Positions 1 to 9,395 are shown, counted from the stretch's first letter. The stretch is DNA of 64,000 nucleotides from Pseudomonas eucalypticola (GCF_013374995.1 NZ_CP056030.1:2636501-2700500); one strand, 5' to 3'. Notes: generated by a model from the sequence alone, not told the origin. Made by a program: numbers and translations.

Positions 1-1541
1 CACTGGATGACCACGCGCGGGCCGTGATCGCTGCCGCCGACACCTTTTTCATCGCCAGCTACGTGGATGATGACGCCCAGCATCGCTCGGTGGATGTGTC
101 CCATCGCGGCGGCCGTGCGGGGTTTATCGACGTGCAGGGCAACCGCCTGACTATCCCTGACTACGCCGGCAACCTGTTCTTCAACACGTTGGGCAACCTG
201 CACGCTAACCCGGTGGCCGGGTTGCTGTTCATCGACTTCACCCGTGGCGATTTGTTGCAACTGACCGGGCGCACCGAGTTGCTGCTCGACAGCCCCCTGA
301 TCAAGACATTCGAAGGCGCCGAGCGGCTCTGGACGTTCGAGGTGCTGCAGGGGGTGCTGCGGCCAGGGGCGTTGAAACTGCGCTGGCGGTTTCAGGATTA
401 CGCGCCCACCAGCCTGGCCACCGGCACTTGGGCCGAAGCCAGCGAGCGCCTGCGCCAGGTCGAACAGCGCCGGCAGTGGCAGCAATGGCGGGTTACCCGG
501 GTGCAGCAGGAAACCAGCGACATACGCTCGTTCTATCTGCAAGCGCCGGACGCCGCCGCGGTAGCGTTCGTCCCGGGCCAGCACCTGCCCATGCGCCTTG
601 GCGCTGCGGGCGCGCCAGCCTGGGTCAGAACCTACAGCCTCTCCAGTGCCCCGGCCGATGGTCAGCTGCGTATCAGCGTCAAGCGCCAAGGGCCGGCGTC
701 ACACTATCTGCACGATCGGGTGCAGGCGGGCGATCTGCTCGATGTGCGCCTGCCGGTAGGGGGCTTCACGCTGCTGGAGGGTACGCAACGTCCCGTTGTC
801 TTACTGGGCGCTGGGGTGGGTATCACGCCGATGATGTCCATGGTTCGCCACCTGGTGGCCCAGAGCCGGGGGCAAGGCACTGAGCGTGCCGTTCACCTGT
901 TCCAAAGCGCGCGCACCCTGGCGGAATTGCCCTTCCAGGCGGAACTCGCCCAGTTGCAGCAAACACTCGGGGCGCAGTTGCACATCTACCGTGCCCTGAG
1001 CAGCCCCGGGACGGACGCCGTGATGGTGCGTGACTACCAGATCGCCGGGCGGTTGACCTTTACCGAGGTCAAGGCGCGGTTGCCGCTGGATGATTACGAC
1101 TTTTACCTGTGTGGCCCGGCGGGGTTTCTCCAGGACCTCTACGATGGCCTGCGAGGTATCAACGTGCCCGACGCGCGTATCCATGCCGAAGCCTTCGGCC
1201 CCTCAGCCTTGCGACGTACGCAAAGCGTTGAGCCGCCTGCGGTAGCGCAACCACCCGCGGCCAGCGTGCCAACCGCGGTTTACTTCAATGCCTCGGCCAC
1301 CGAGGCGCGCTGGACCCCCGGCGATGGCAGCTTGCTGGAACTGGCCGAACGCCGTGGCCTGAGCCCTGAGTTCAGTTGCCGGGGTGGCTCGTGCGGGACG
1401 TGCAGCACGCGCCTGATCAGCGGGAGCGTGCATTACCCGACCCCGCCGGCGCAGCTGCCGCCGGCGGGCAATGTGCTGATTTGCTGCGCGGTGCCGGGGC
1501 AGGGCGAGGAGGGAGGGCGGGGCCTGGTGCTGGATCTCTAG
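1..1541 (+). CDS. PPOX / ferredoxin-reductase / 2Fe-2S ferredoxin fusion oxidoreductase (5' partial)
   Basis: The frame is open from base 3 without a stop, and the residues before the first in-frame GTG (position 24) continue a conserved N-terminus, so the gene starts outside the window. Three domains are visible. Roughly the first 140 residues resemble pyridoxamine-5'-phosphate-oxidase-like flavin-binding proteins (ADTFFIASY). Next comes an FNR-type reductase with the flavin motif RTYSLSS, a nucleotide-binding GAGVGITPM and YLCGPAGF. The C-terminus is a plant-type ferredoxin with CRGGSCGTC and a later Cys for the 2Fe-2S cluster. This order suggests a soluble enzyme passing electrons from NAD(P)H through flavin to an iron-sulfur centre. 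The substrate is unknown. It converges with the receptor gene downstream. Confidence 0.85.
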   Translation, partial: LDDHARAVIAAADTFFIASYVDDDAQHRSVDVSHRGGRAGFIDVQGNRLTIPDYAGNLFFNTLGNLHANPVAGLLFIDFTRGDLLQLTGRTELLLDSPLIKTFEGAERLWTFEVLQGVLRPGALKLRWRFQDYAPTSLATGTWAEASERLRQVEQRRQWQQWRVTRVQQETSDIRSFYLQAPDAAAVAFVPGQHLPMRLGAAGAPAWVRTYSLSSAPADGQLRISVKRQGPASHYLHDRVQAGDLLDVRLPVGGFTLLEGTQRPVVLLGAGVGITPMMSMVRHLVAQSRGQGTERAVHLFQSARTLAELPFQAELAQLQQTLGAQLHIYRALSSPGTDAVMVRDYQIAGRLTFTEVKARLPLDDYDFYLCGPAGFLQDLYDGLRGINVPDARIHAEAFGPSALRRTQSVEPPAVAQPPAASVPTAVYFNASATEARWTPGDGSLLELAERRGLSPEFSCRGGSCGTCSTRLISGSVHYPTPPAQLPPAGNVLICCAVPGQGEEGGRGLVLDL

Positions 1542-1601
1542 CACTGGCCCTGGACGCATCGGGGCATGATGCGGTGCATCCATTCATACGTGGCGCCCGG
1601 A

Positions 1602-3791
1602 TCAGAAATCGACGCTGGTCGAGAATTTCACCAGCCGCGGATCCCCCTGGGTCAGGTAGCCGCCATTGGCCGACGCCCAGTAGTTCTTGTCGGTGAGGTT
1701 CTCGACGTTGAGGCGCAGGGTCACGTCTTTCTGCGCCACCTTCAGCTGGTAGCGGGCGCCGGCATCGAAACGGTTCCAGGTCGGCAGGCTCAGGGTGTTG
1801 GCGGCGTCGGCATACTGGCCGCCGGTGCGCAGCATGCGCGCGTTCAGCGCCAGGCCTGGCACCCCTGGAACATCCCAATCCGCGCTGGCATTGAGGGTGA
1901 AGGTCGGTACGCCGATGGCATGGTTACCGTCGTTGGCGCCGTTGAGGGTGCCGCTGACGTGCGAACTCATGCGCGTACCCCCGGCCATCAGGCGCAAGCC
2001 GTCGATCGGTTCACCGAACACGCTCAGTTCGACCCCTTTGTTGACCTGGTCACCTTCACGCACATAGTAATTGCCTTGGACATAGCCGTCCGTTGGCTTC
2101 TCGATCCGGAATACCGCCAGGCTCGCCCCCACCCTGCCAACGTCCAGCTTCACGCCGGCTTCGCTCTGCTTGGTGCGCCCCGGTGGGAACATCTCACCCG
2201 CATTGAGGATGCCAGTGCCAGAGGCGGTCGGGCCCTGGGCCAGGCCTTCAATGTGGTTGGCGTACAGCGATACGAAGCTGGTGGGCTTGTAGACGATGCC
2301 GTAGACCGGTGTGGTGATGGCCTCGTCGTAACGCGCGTTGCGGCTGCCATCGTAGGCCGCGCTGGTGCCGCCCTTGTAGGCGTAGCCCTGCACAAGCATT
2401 TCCTGGCGGCGCAGGCCGGCGGTCACCAGCAGGCTGTCGTCAAAGAACCCGAGCGTGTCGGACAAGGCAACGCTGCGGGTGCGGGTCTTGCCGGTGACGC
2501 CCGGATCGCTGAGGTCGCCGCCGACGAAGTAGCTGGTGGTTGGCTTGGCCAGGTCCCCGGGGTTGTAGAGGTTGGTCGCACCGCTGGCCGTGCCGTAACG
2601 GTAGAAGTCGAACGCGCTGCGTTGCTGCGCCCACAGCTCGGTGGCCCCTACGCTCACCTGATGGCTGACGGGGCCGGTGGCGAAGTGCCCGTTCAACCCC
2701 GCCATGAGCGTGGTGTTGTCTTCGTCGTGGGGGATCTGCGAGCCGCTGATGGTCGCCGCACCGGTGCTGGCGTCGGTCAGGGTCGGGGTGGCGTAGAAGC
2801 CATTCTCGCGCGTGTGCTTGGCACCGGCGGCCAGGTACGCGGTCCAGCTGTCGTTCAGATCCCAGTCACCGCGCACCATGCCGAAGGTGTCTTCAGTGTC
2901 TTCCCACGACCAGTCCTGCCCGTAGTTCTTGCTGGCGTCGGGGGCCGACGGAATACCGGCCAACCCGGTGCCCAGCTTGACGCTGTTGCGCAGGTGGGTC
3001 AGGTGCTGCTTCTGGTAGCCCACGTCCGCGGACAGGCGGAAGTCATCGCCGCGGTAATCCAGGCCCAGGGTGACCAGCTTGCTGCGCTGGTCCTGATCGT
3101 CGATGGCCGTTTCGCCTTCGCGCTGCATCAGGTTCAGGCGCGCGCCGAAGCGATTGTCCTCACCAAACCGCTGGCCAAGGTCCAGGTGTTCGCCGATCCG
3201 GCCATCGCTGCTGATGTCCTGGGTGTACCGGCGAATGGGTGTATCGGTGGCGCGCTTGGGCTGCAGGTTGACGCTGCCGCCCAGGCCGGAACCGGTGGGG
3301 CTGACGCCGTTGATGAACGCGTTGGGGCCCTTGAACACTTCCACCCGGTCCAGCGCTTCGGTGCCGATGATTTGCCGCGGCAGCACCCCGTACAGGCCGT
3401 TGTAGGAGATATCGTCACTGTTGAGCGGCAAACCGCGGATCACGAACACCTGTGCCTGGTTACCGCTGCCGTAGGACTGGCGCACCGACGGGTCGTTGGC
3501 CAACACATCGCCAATGTCCTCGGCCTGCTGGTCCTCGATCAATTGGGCGGTGTAGCTGGTCAGGGTGAATGGCACATCCATGAAGTCCTGGTTGCCCAAC
3601 ACCCCCATCTGCCCGCCACGCGCCACCTGGCCGCCGGCATACGCATCGGGGCGGGTGTCGGGACGGCTCTTGATGGTATCGGAGTCGATGGCAGTGGCAT
3701 CAAGCTCGATGGGTTCGGCGGCACTGGCCATTACACTGGTGCAACAGCACAGGGCCAGCAGGGTAGGGCGAGACGGGAATGGGCGCGGCAT
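1602..3791 (-). CDS. TonB-dependent siderophore receptor
   Basis: A 729-aa outer-membrane receptor. The preferred ATG at 3791 follows AGGAA and begins a signal peptide ending in ASAAEP; a longer reading from 3839 would put 16 polar residues ahead of it. The plug domain spans about residues 60-190 (DVPFTLTSYT, VFVIRGLP, VEVFKGPNA, GLGGSVNLQPKRA), followed by a 22-strand-type barrel ending in an aromatic residue (VDF). The family imports ferric siderophores using TonB-ExbBD energy. No FecA-like N-terminal signalling extension is obvious, so it is not expected to act through an ECF sigma/anti-sigma pair, and none is adjacent. The cognate siderophore cannot be told from the sequence. A Fur-like box lies about 85 bp upstream. 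Confidence 0.9.
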   Translation of the reverse strand: MPRPFPSRPTLLALCCCTSVMASAAEPIELDATAIDSDTIKSRPDTRPDAYAGGQVARGGQMGVLGNQDFMDVPFTLTSYTAQLIEDQQAEDIGDVLANDPSVRQSYGSGNQAQVFVIRGLPLNSDDISYNGLYGVLPRQIIGTEALDRVEVFKGPNAFINGVSPTGSGLGGSVNLQPKRATDTPIRRYTQDISSDGRIGEHLDLGQRFGEDNRFGARLNLMQREGETAIDDQDQRSKLVTLGLDYRGDDFRLSADVGYQKQHLTHLRNSVKLGTGLAGIPSAPDASKNYGQDWSWEDTEDTFGMVRGDWDLNDSWTAYLAAGAKHTRENGFYATPTLTDASTGAATISGSQIPHDEDNTTLMAGLNGHFATGPVSHQVSVGATELWAQQRSAFDFYRYGTASGATNLYNPGDLAKPTTSYFVGGDLSDPGVTGKTRTRSVALSDTLGFFDDSLLVTAGLRRQEMLVQGYAYKGGTSAAYDGSRNARYDEAITTPVYGIVYKPTSFVSLYANHIEGLAQGPTASGTGILNAGEMFPPGRTKQSEAGVKLDVGRVGASLAVFRIEKPTDGYVQGNYYVREGDQVNKGVELSVFGEPIDGLRLMAGGTRMSSHVSGTLNGANDGNHAIGVPTFTLNASADWDVPGVPGLALNARMLRTGGQYADAANTLSLPTWNRFDAGARYQLKVAQKDVTLRLNVENLTDKNYWASANGGYLTQGDPRLVKFSTSVDF

Positions 3792-3874
3792 GGGGGGTTC
3801 CTGGACGGTATTGATTTCCAAAATGCCGGTCCGTGGCAATTGCGACTGATTCGCGATTGCCGATACTACCAGTA

Positions 3875-3893
3875 GTTATTGCGATTCGTTATC
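3875..3893 (-). promoter_or_regulatory. Fur-like box upstream of the TonB receptor
   Basis: On the minus strand the 19 bp read GATAACGAA-TCGCAATAAC. Twelve of 19 positions match the classical Fur consensus, including the GATAA left end. Its place in the promoter region of a siderophore receptor supports the call. The match is imperfect. Confidence 0.45.
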
Positions 3894-3974
3894 AAATATT
3901 CGATTGGGTGTCGGGTTCGATACGCGCTTGATCGTGCACTCAGGGCTACGGCACGCGGTCGGCGGAGATCTGAA

Positions 3975-3999
3975 GCTAGGAGCTGGCACGCCAGCCCCT
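3975..3999 (+). repeat. single REP-like half element
   Basis: TAGGAGCTGGCACGCCAGC resembles one arm of the GGGAGCTGGC-type REPINs found at 26936-27001 and 37701-37766. The second arm is absent. It lies between the receptor gene and the SDR gene. Confidence 0.5.
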
Positions 4000-4024
4000 G
4001 CAGCAGTCGGCGCGGCAGTCGGCT

Positions 4025-4777
4025 TCAAATCTGCTGTTGACCGCCGTCGACGAACAGTTCGATGCCATTGACGAAGCTGGCGTCGTCCGATGCCAGGAAC
4101 AGCGCGGCGCTGGCGATTTCCTCGGCTTCGCCGACGCGGCCCATGGGGATGAGCGAGGCCAAGTAATCCAGCAACCCCTGCTGTTGCGCGGCATCCGGGC
4201 CGGCCAGGTCGACCAGGCCAGGGGTGCGGGTGGCGCCGGGGCTGATGGTGTTGATGCGGACCTGGCGGTCCTTCAGGTCCAGGATCCAGTTGCGGGCAAA
4301 CGAGCGCACGGCGGCTTTGGATGCGGCGTACACGCTGAACGCGGCAGTACCCGCGCTGCCGGCGGTAGACCCGGTGAGAATGACCGAGGCCTTGCGGGCC
4401 AACAGCGGCAATGCCTTCTGTACGGTGAACAGCACACCCTTGACATTGCGGTCGAAGGTGTCGTCGAAGTGCTGCTCGGTGATTTCGCCGAAGGGCACCA
4501 TCGAGCCGCCGCCTGCGTTGGCGAACAGCACGTCGATGTGGCCGTGGGCCGCGCCGATTTGCTCGTATAGCGCGTCCAGCTGGTCGAGGCGGGTGGAGTC
4601 GACCCGCACGCCGGTGGCATTGCCCACGGCGGCCACGGCTGCGTCGAGCTCCGCCTGGCGGCGGCCGGTGATGTAGACGTGGGCGCCTTCTTCGGCGAAG
4701 CGCTTGGCGGTGGCCAGGCCGATGCCAGTGGTGCCGCCGGTGACCAGGGCGATTTTACCTTCGAGTTTGTTAGCCAT
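4025..4777 (-). CDS. SDR family oxidoreductase
   Basis: A 250-aa classical short-chain dehydrogenase. The ATG at 4777 is preceded by GGGAG and opens directly on the Rossmann fold ([10 protein letters not shown]). Later motifs are NAGGG, the catalytic Ser in [13 protein letters not shown] with catalytic Tyr and Lys, and [10 protein letters not shown]. The C-terminus has the usual [10 protein letters not shown]. It should oxidise or reduce an alcohol/carbonyl with NAD(P). It is divergent from the LysR gene at 4901, which probably regulates it. The substrate is unknown; such SDRs beside LysR genes are common in Pseudomonas. Confidence 0.9.
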   Translation of the reverse strand: MANKLEGKIALVTGGTTGIGLATAKRFAEEGAHVYITGRRQAELDAAVAAVGNATGVRVDSTRLDQLDALYEQIGAAHGHIDVLFANAGGGSMVPFGEITEQHFDDTFDRNVKGVLFTVQKALPLLARKASVILTGSTAGSAGTAAFSVYAASKAAVRSFARNWILDLKDRQVRINTISPGATRTPGLVDLAGPDAAQQQGLLDYLASLIPMGRVGEAEEIASAALFLASDDASFVNGIELFVDGGQQQI

Positions 4778-4900
4778 GATGATGCTCCCAGTAGTGGTTG
4801 AGGTGCTGCGTTCAGGTTGAGTTGCGGTGTGGGAGAAGCATATCGACGGGGCGGTCTTTTCAAAATAGAATTGTCTGCAATCCATCGTTGCAGAAATGAA

Positions 4901-5815
4901 ATGAGCAGACTTCCGGATTTCGAAGGGCTGGCGATGTTCGCCAAGGTGGCGGAGGAGGGCTCGTTCGCGGCCGCCGCGCGGGTGATGGGGGTGTCTGTGC
5001 CCACGGTGTCACGGGCAGTGGCACGGTTGGAGGAGCGCCTGGGCGGGCGGCTGTTCAACCGCACCTCCCGGCAACTGGCGCTGACCGAGTTCGGCGCGAG
5101 CATGGCCACCAGGGCAGGCGAGGTGTATCGCCAGGCAGAAGAAGTAGAGAGCGAGGCCCAGGCGTTATCGGTACAGCCGCGCGGCCAGGTGCGTCTGGCG
5201 GTACCGATGTCTTTTGGGCTGCGTTGGGTGGCACCGCTCATGCCGCAATTGCTGCGCCAGTACCCGGAGTTGTCGATAGACCTGCACCTGTCCGATGCCT
5301 CGGTCGACCTGGTGGCGGAAGGTTTCGACGCCGCCTTGCGGATCGCGGTTCTGCCTGATTCGTCGCTGGTCGCGCGCAGGCTCTGCGCGGTCACCCAATA
5401 CCTGGTGGCATCGCCTGGCTACCTGCGCGAGCACGGCAATCCCAGCCACCCTCGTGACCTGGCGGCCCGCAAGTGCCTGAGTTATGCGTACCGCTCACGC
5501 AGCCAGGTATGGCGCTTTACCCATGGCGACGGCACCGAAGAGGACGTCGTGCCCAATGGCCCGCTGCGCGTGACCAACGCCGACGCATTGTTGCCGGCCT
5601 TGCTGGAGGGGCTGGCCATTGCCGAGCTGCCCGAGTTCATGGCCAGCGAGTACCTGGCGGACGGCCGTCTGGTCCACGTGCTGCCTGCCTGGCACATGAT
5701 GCAGGGCGGCTTGTATTTCGTCACCCCGTCGGCGCGCGCGCGGCCTGTGAAGATCAAGGCGCTGTCCGAGTTTTTTGCCAAGCACCTGTCAGAACCTCAA
5801 TGGCAGTGGCCATGA
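4901..5815 (+). CDS. LysR-family transcriptional regulator
   Basis: A 304-aa regulator with an N-terminal winged helix ([23 protein letters not shown]) and a periplasmic-binding-like effector domain ([20 protein letters not shown]). The ATG at 4901 gives the standard N-terminus MSRLPDFEG; the frame is open further upstream but those residues are not family-like. The 123-bp gap to the SDR gene is shared by both promoters, the usual LysR arrangement for autoregulation and activation of the divergent gene. Confidence 0.9.
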   Translation: MSRLPDFEGLAMFAKVAEEGSFAAAARVMGVSVPTVSRAVARLEERLGGRLFNRTSRQLALTEFGASMATRAGEVYRQAEEVESEAQALSVQPRGQVRLAVPMSFGLRWVAPLMPQLLRQYPELSIDLHLSDASVDLVAEGFDAALRIAVLPDSSLVARRLCAVTQYLVASPGYLREHGNPSHPRDLAARKCLSYAYRSRSQVWRFTHGDGTEEDVVPNGPLRVTNADALLPALLEGLAIAELPEFMASEYLADGRLVHVLPAWHMMQGGLYFVTPSARARPVKIKALSEFFAKHLSEPQWQWP

Positions 5816-5952
5816 AGCGCCATCGGCTTCAATGCGCGGTGGCAATGCTGGTTCGCTCAAGGTGCGCCGCCTGTCTGCCGGGCGGCACCGAAGGGCAACT
5901 CATGGTTTCTCAAGTAGCGCGCAGATCAACTGCATGACAAAAGGAGAGCATC

Positions 5953-6219
5953 ATGGCAATCAGTAACCAGCGCCCGGACGATTCAGGCATGGGCCCGGCG
6001 TCGAGAGCGCCCGACACCGAAGATGGCTTGTACCCCGACACCGACGGTGATCTGGATCACCGGGCCGATGGCGACTCCGATCCGTTGCCCACTAGCAACG
6101 AGCCCAAGGTGCCCGGTGCCAAGGACCGCGGCGTTGGATCAGCTCAGGGCTCCCCGGACTCGGTCGAGCAAGAGGCCGGGTTGGATGATGGCCTAAGGCC
6201 TACCGGGGGAAATGCTTAA
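5953..6219 (+). CDS. small acidic disordered protein, unknown
   Basis: An 88-aa protein preceded by AAAGGAGAGCATC, a strong ribosome binding site. It is rich in Asp, Gly, Pro and Ser, has almost no hydrophobic residues and no Cys or Trp, and should be intrinsically disordered. No family was recognised. Its compositional likeness to the next small gene and the good translation signals argue that it is real. Hydrophilic proteins of this kind are often stress-induced in Pseudomonas, but that is inference. Confidence 0.65.
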   Translation: MAISNQRPDDSGMGPASRAPDTEDGLYPDTDGDLDHRADGDSDPLPTSNEPKVPGAKDRGVGSAQGSPDSVEQEAGLDDGLRPTGGNA

Positions 6220-6350
6220 GGGCTTCAGGCATGGCATGGGGTAGCGGCAGCCGACAGGGCGCCACCCGTCGGCCCCGTGGCACTTGCGGCTCAAGCGAGC
6301 CCTCCCATGTACAGGCGCGCAAATCCTGCGCCTCAGACGGGAGAATCGTG

Positions 6351-6590
6351 ATGGTAGAAGACAACAACGGCCCGGAAGCGCCCTACCCAGGCCCCTCCGA
6401 AAATTCCGCGGACACGGGCGAAGGCCATGACGTGAAACCTGAGCAAACCAGTTCCGAGCCCAAGCAAGGCACCCAGGAGCGGCCCGTGGACTGGAATCCG
6501 CCACCCGGCAATCCGGGGTCGGATCAGGATGCCCAGACGGACAGGGAGCCGGGTAGTGCGAAGACTGATAGTTTGATCGATTCGGAGTAG
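6351..6590 (+). CDS. small hydrophilic disordered protein, unknown
   Basis: A 79-aa protein starting at the ATG after GGGAGAATCGTG. Composition is dominated by Pro, Glu, Asp, Ser and Gly (for example PYPGPSENS and WNPPPGNPG), with no membrane segment or fold signature. It follows the similar 88-aa gene on the same strand after 131 bp and is closed by a hairpin terminator. The two could be ancient paralogues or share a stress-related role. Function is not assignable from sequence. Confidence 0.6.
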   Translation: MVEDNNGPEAPYPGPSENSADTGEGHDVKPEQTSSEPKQGTQERPVDWNPPPGNPGSDQDAQTDREPGSAKTDSLIDSE

Positions 6591-6601
6591 CGTTCAGTTC
6601 C

Positions 6602-6624
6602 AGGGCCCGGTGTGGACGGGCCCT
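6602..6624 (+). terminator. rho-independent terminator between convergent genes
   Basis: Perfect inverted repeat AGGGCCCG-7-CGGGCCCT followed by TCATTT on the plus strand. It lies 11 bp after the stop of the small gene and abuts the stop of the convergent hydrolase gene. Confidence 0.65.
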
Positions 6625-7389
6625 TCATTTCCGTTCAAGAAACTCGCGTATCGCATACGCGGTTTGCGGGGCGCTCGTCACCACGAAAAAATGCCCTTCC
6701 CCGCGCAGGATGCGCAATTGGGCGTGTCGCAGGGCGTGGCGCAAGATGTCCGCGTTATACAAACGCACCAAGGTGTCTCGGTCCCCGGCGAGGATCAGCG
6801 TGCGCTGGCGCAGCCGCCGCAGCCGCGGCAGGCTGGTCCAGCCCACCAGGGCAGCGACCTGGCGGTAATAACTGCGCGGGTTAGCGGTGAGCATGCCGTT
6901 CCCGACCCCGAAGTGCATCAACGTCTGCAACGAATGAGGCGAACGCTGGTGCTTGTCCCGTGTGGCGCCCTTGCCCCTCCCGAGAAAAGCCAGGACATCA
7001 GCGGGCTTGACCAGCAACGCCGGGCCCGCGGAAGTGGCCGCCAGAATCATCCGGCGCACCCTGGCCGGGTGGCGCAGGGCGAACTCCTGCGCCAACGCGC
7101 CACCCCAACTCACGCCAAACACATCCACCTGGTCCATTCCCAACTGCGTGAGCATCTCGGCCAGCAGGTCGGCATGGCCCGGCAGGCGCATGGGCCAGCG
7201 GGGCGCTTGCGATGCACCGACCCCGGGAACGTCCAGAGTTATGGTCGTGTAGCCCGCCAGTTCATCGCGCAAGGGGTCGAAGGTGCGAATCAGGCCCCCC
7301 AGGCCGTTGAGCAATAACAGTGGTGAGCCTTGGCCGCGAATCGAAACGTTCAACCGCAGGCCGGTGACGGTGAGTGTGTGCGTTGCCAT
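6625..7389 (-). CDS. alpha/beta hydrolase, PhaZ (PHA depolymerase)-like
   Basis: A 254-aa alpha/beta hydrolase. Motifs resemble intracellular medium-chain poly(3-hydroxyalkanoate) depolymerases of Pseudomonas: LDVPGVGAS, nucleophile elbow GVSWGGALAQ, LAATSAGPALLVKP, YYRQVAALVGWTS, acid LILAGDRD and histidine GEGHFFV. The last helix ends at REFLERK, shorter than typical PhaZ, and the gene is not beside phaC genes. It may be a paralogue acting on short or soluble esters. The cytoplasm is likely, as there is no signal peptide. Family confidence is good; polymer activity is inference. Confidence 0.8.
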   Translation of the reverse strand: MATHTLTVTGLRLNVSIRGQGSPLLLLNGLGGLIRTFDPLRDELAGYTTITLDVPGVGASQAPRWPMRLPGHADLLAEMLTQLGMDQVDVFGVSWGGALAQEFALRHPARVRRMILAATSAGPALLVKPADVLAFLGRGKGATRDKHQRSPHSLQTLMHFGVGNGMLTANPRSYYRQVAALVGWTSLPRLRRLRQRTLILAGDRDTLVRLYNADILRHALRHAQLRILRGEGHFFVVTSAPQTAYAIREFLERK

Positions 7390-7533
7390 GGTGAAGTTAC
7401 CCCCGGTTGGCCCTGACTGACCTTAGCCCAGGGTGTGTGGACTGGATAGTATTCGGCTCACTCGGACGGGAGCGGGGCGCAGCTTAATGGACCCCGGACT
7501 GGTGATATTGGCGGCCAGTACTCGCTTGCAATG

Positions 7534-7562
7534 TTGGCTGAAACGTTTCTTCTAGGCTATAA
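7534..7562 (+). promoter_or_regulatory. sigma70-type promoter of the DUF4432 gene
   Basis: TTGGCT and CTATAA are separated by 17 bp, and the predicted start of transcription lies about 25 bp before the AAGGA ribosome binding site of the gene at 7594. Confidence 0.5.
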
Positions 7563-7593
7563 GATGGGCATAACTCCAAGAAAGGATGCTGTC

Positions 7594-8808
7594 ATGACCC
7601 CGCTCAAATTTGCCGTCACCCTTGGCGCCCTGTCCGTTGCCTCCCAGGCCATGGCGTGGGATTACGTATTGCTCGACAGCGACAAAGCCGCTCAAAACTG
7701 GCAAATCACCAGTCAGCAACTGGGCGTGAACACCGACAAACCGTTCAGCGTTACCCTGCGCACCCTGCACGGGGGGCGGCAGGAGGGTGTCAGCATCGTC
7801 GACATCGATAACGGCACGATGAAGCTCACGGTAGTGCCGACGCGCGGTATGAACGTTTTGCAGGCATCGGTCGGGAATGTGCGCATGGGCTGGGAGTCGC
7901 CGGTGAAGGAGGTGGTCAACCCATCGTTCATCGAGCTCAATGGCCGTGGCGGCTTGGGCTGGCTGGAAGGCTTCAATGAGCTGGTCGCCCGCTGCGGCTA
8001 CGAGTGGGTCGGCCACCCCGGCATGGACAACGGCGAACTGCTGACGCTGCACGGGCGGGCCGCGAACATTCCTGCGAGCAGGGTCACCCTGCACATCGAC
8101 GAAAAACCACCCTACGCCATCACCTTGCGTGGCGAACTGAAAGAGCAGGCATTCAAGAAGGTCGACTTCTCCGTCGCCACCCAACTAGTCACCGAGCCTG
8201 GCAGCGTCGCGTTCGCCCTCACCGACACCCTGACCAACAATGGCGACTACCCGAAGGAATACCAGGCGCTGTATCACAGTAACTTCAGTACCCCGTTCCT
8301 GGAGCAGGGTGCACGTTTCGCCGCGCCGGTAAAACAGGTGTCGCCGTTCAACGACAAGGCCAAGGGCGACTTGCCCGACTGGCAGACCTACCGCGCGCCC
8401 ACCCAAGATTACGACGAAACGGTCTATAACCTGGTGCCCTATGCCGACCCTCAAGGCGACACCCTGGCCGTGTTGCACAACAAGGCGGGCACGCTGGGGG
8501 TGTCGGTCGGTTTCAATACGCGGACGCTGCCCGTGTTTTCCTTGTGGAAAAATACGGACACCCAGGGCCAGGGCTATGTCACCGGGCTGGAGCCCGGAAC
8601 CAGTTTTTCCTACAACCGGCGCTACCAGCGGCCTCTGAACCTGGTGCCGACCATCGGGCCCAAGGAGCACAGGCAGTTCCACATCAGCTATAGCTTGCTG
8701 GCAGACAAGCTGGCGGTGGACAAGGCCCTGCAGCGCGTGGTCGACATCCAGGGTGGGCGCGAAACCGAGGTGCGGCCGACGCCGTTGGTCGATCTGAACC
8801 AGGGTTGA
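7594..8808 (+). CDS. secreted aldose-1-epimerase-like protein (DUF4432 family)
   Basis: A 404-aa protein whose ATG at 7594 follows AAAGGATGCTGTC. It opens with a signal peptide ending in SQAMA-WDY, so it is exported to the periplasm. The body resembles galactose-mutarotase-fold proteins of the DUF4432 type, with VVPTRGMNVL, ELNGRGGLGWLEGF, CGYEWVGHPG and LHGRAANIPAS. Members bind carbohydrate-like ligands in a beta-sandwich; a mutarotase or sugar-binding role is likely but not shown. The gene stands alone, with its own promoter at 7534-7562. The signal peptide is worth noting, since many homologues appear cytoplasmic. Confidence 0.8.
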   Translation: MTPLKFAVTLGALSVASQAMAWDYVLLDSDKAAQNWQITSQQLGVNTDKPFSVTLRTLHGGRQEGVSIVDIDNGTMKLTVVPTRGMNVLQASVGNVRMGWESPVKEVVNPSFIELNGRGGLGWLEGFNELVARCGYEWVGHPGMDNGELLTLHGRAANIPASRVTLHIDEKPPYAITLRGELKEQAFKKVDFSVATQLVTEPGSVAFALTDTLTNNGDYPKEYQALYHSNFSTPFLEQGARFAAPVKQVSPFNDKAKGDLPDWQTYRAPTQDYDETVYNLVPYADPQGDTLAVLHNKAGTLGVSVGFNTRTLPVFSLWKNTDTQGQGYVTGLEPGTSFSYNRRYQRPLNLVPTIGPKEHRQFHISYSLLADKLAVDKALQRVVDIQGGRETEVRPTPLVDLNQG

Positions 8809-8827
8809 TAACGGCCAGCAGCGGGCG

Positions 8828-9292
8828 TCACTGGCGCTCGTCGCGCGCCTTCATGGCTGCCCCCAGGCTTTCAGCCATGCCGCTCAAGCCATCCAGGATG
8901 AATTCACCGATCAGCGCTTCATAGTGCCTGGCGACATCCTCGTCGGCAGCATGGAAGGAGGCCCCCCACTGCAACGTGGTCTGCTCGCCATTGGCGGCGG
9001 GTTTGACAGAGAGGCTGGCGGCGTAATCGTCGAGGGGGATTTCAGTTCCCGTCAAACCATAGGTCATGGTCATCTGGTCATTGTCGATCGAGAGCAGGCG
9101 TTCGTGAATCAGATCGCCGCTCGCCAGGCGCAGGGTGCGGATGGAGCCGCCATCGTCCGACGCGTCGCCGTCTTCGATGACGCAGGAGGTGATCTGCGGG
9201 TGCCAGGTGTCGGCCAGGCCGAATTGACGCAACAGGTGCCAGACCGACACGGGGGCGGCGTCGAGCAAGACGGTATGAGTGATCGCGGACAT
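8828..9292 (-). CDS. SRPBCC-fold polyketide cyclase/START-like protein
   Basis: A 154-aa protein with the START-like helix-grip pattern: AAPVSVWHLLRQFG at the start, then DDGGSIRTLRLASG, YGLTGTEIPLDDY and a long C-terminal helix. Such proteins bind hydrophobic small molecules and few have known functions. It has no signal peptide. It converges with the DUF4432 gene 19 bp away and is followed upstream by the MFS gene on the same strand. Confidence 0.8.
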   Translation of the reverse strand: MSAITHTVLLDAAPVSVWHLLRQFGLADTWHPQITSCVIEDGDASDDGGSIRTLRLASGDLIHERLLSIDNDQMTMTYGLTGTEIPLDDYAASLSVKPAANGEQTTLQWGASFHAADEDVARHYEALIGEFILDGLSGMAESLGAAMKARDERQ

Positions 9293-9395
9293 GGTGGTGG
9301 TTCCTGGCTGGCTTCACTCTTTCGAGGGAAAGCCAGCCACGGAAGTTCGGTTGGATACCGGCCGATCGTTGCTCGGGCGCCTGGCGCGACGCGAA

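Noticed and set aside
1566..3875. 769-aa open frame antisense to the TonB receptor
   Set aside because: It is a shadow: no ribosome binding site, arbitrary composition, while the opposite strand has a complete receptor with all motifs.
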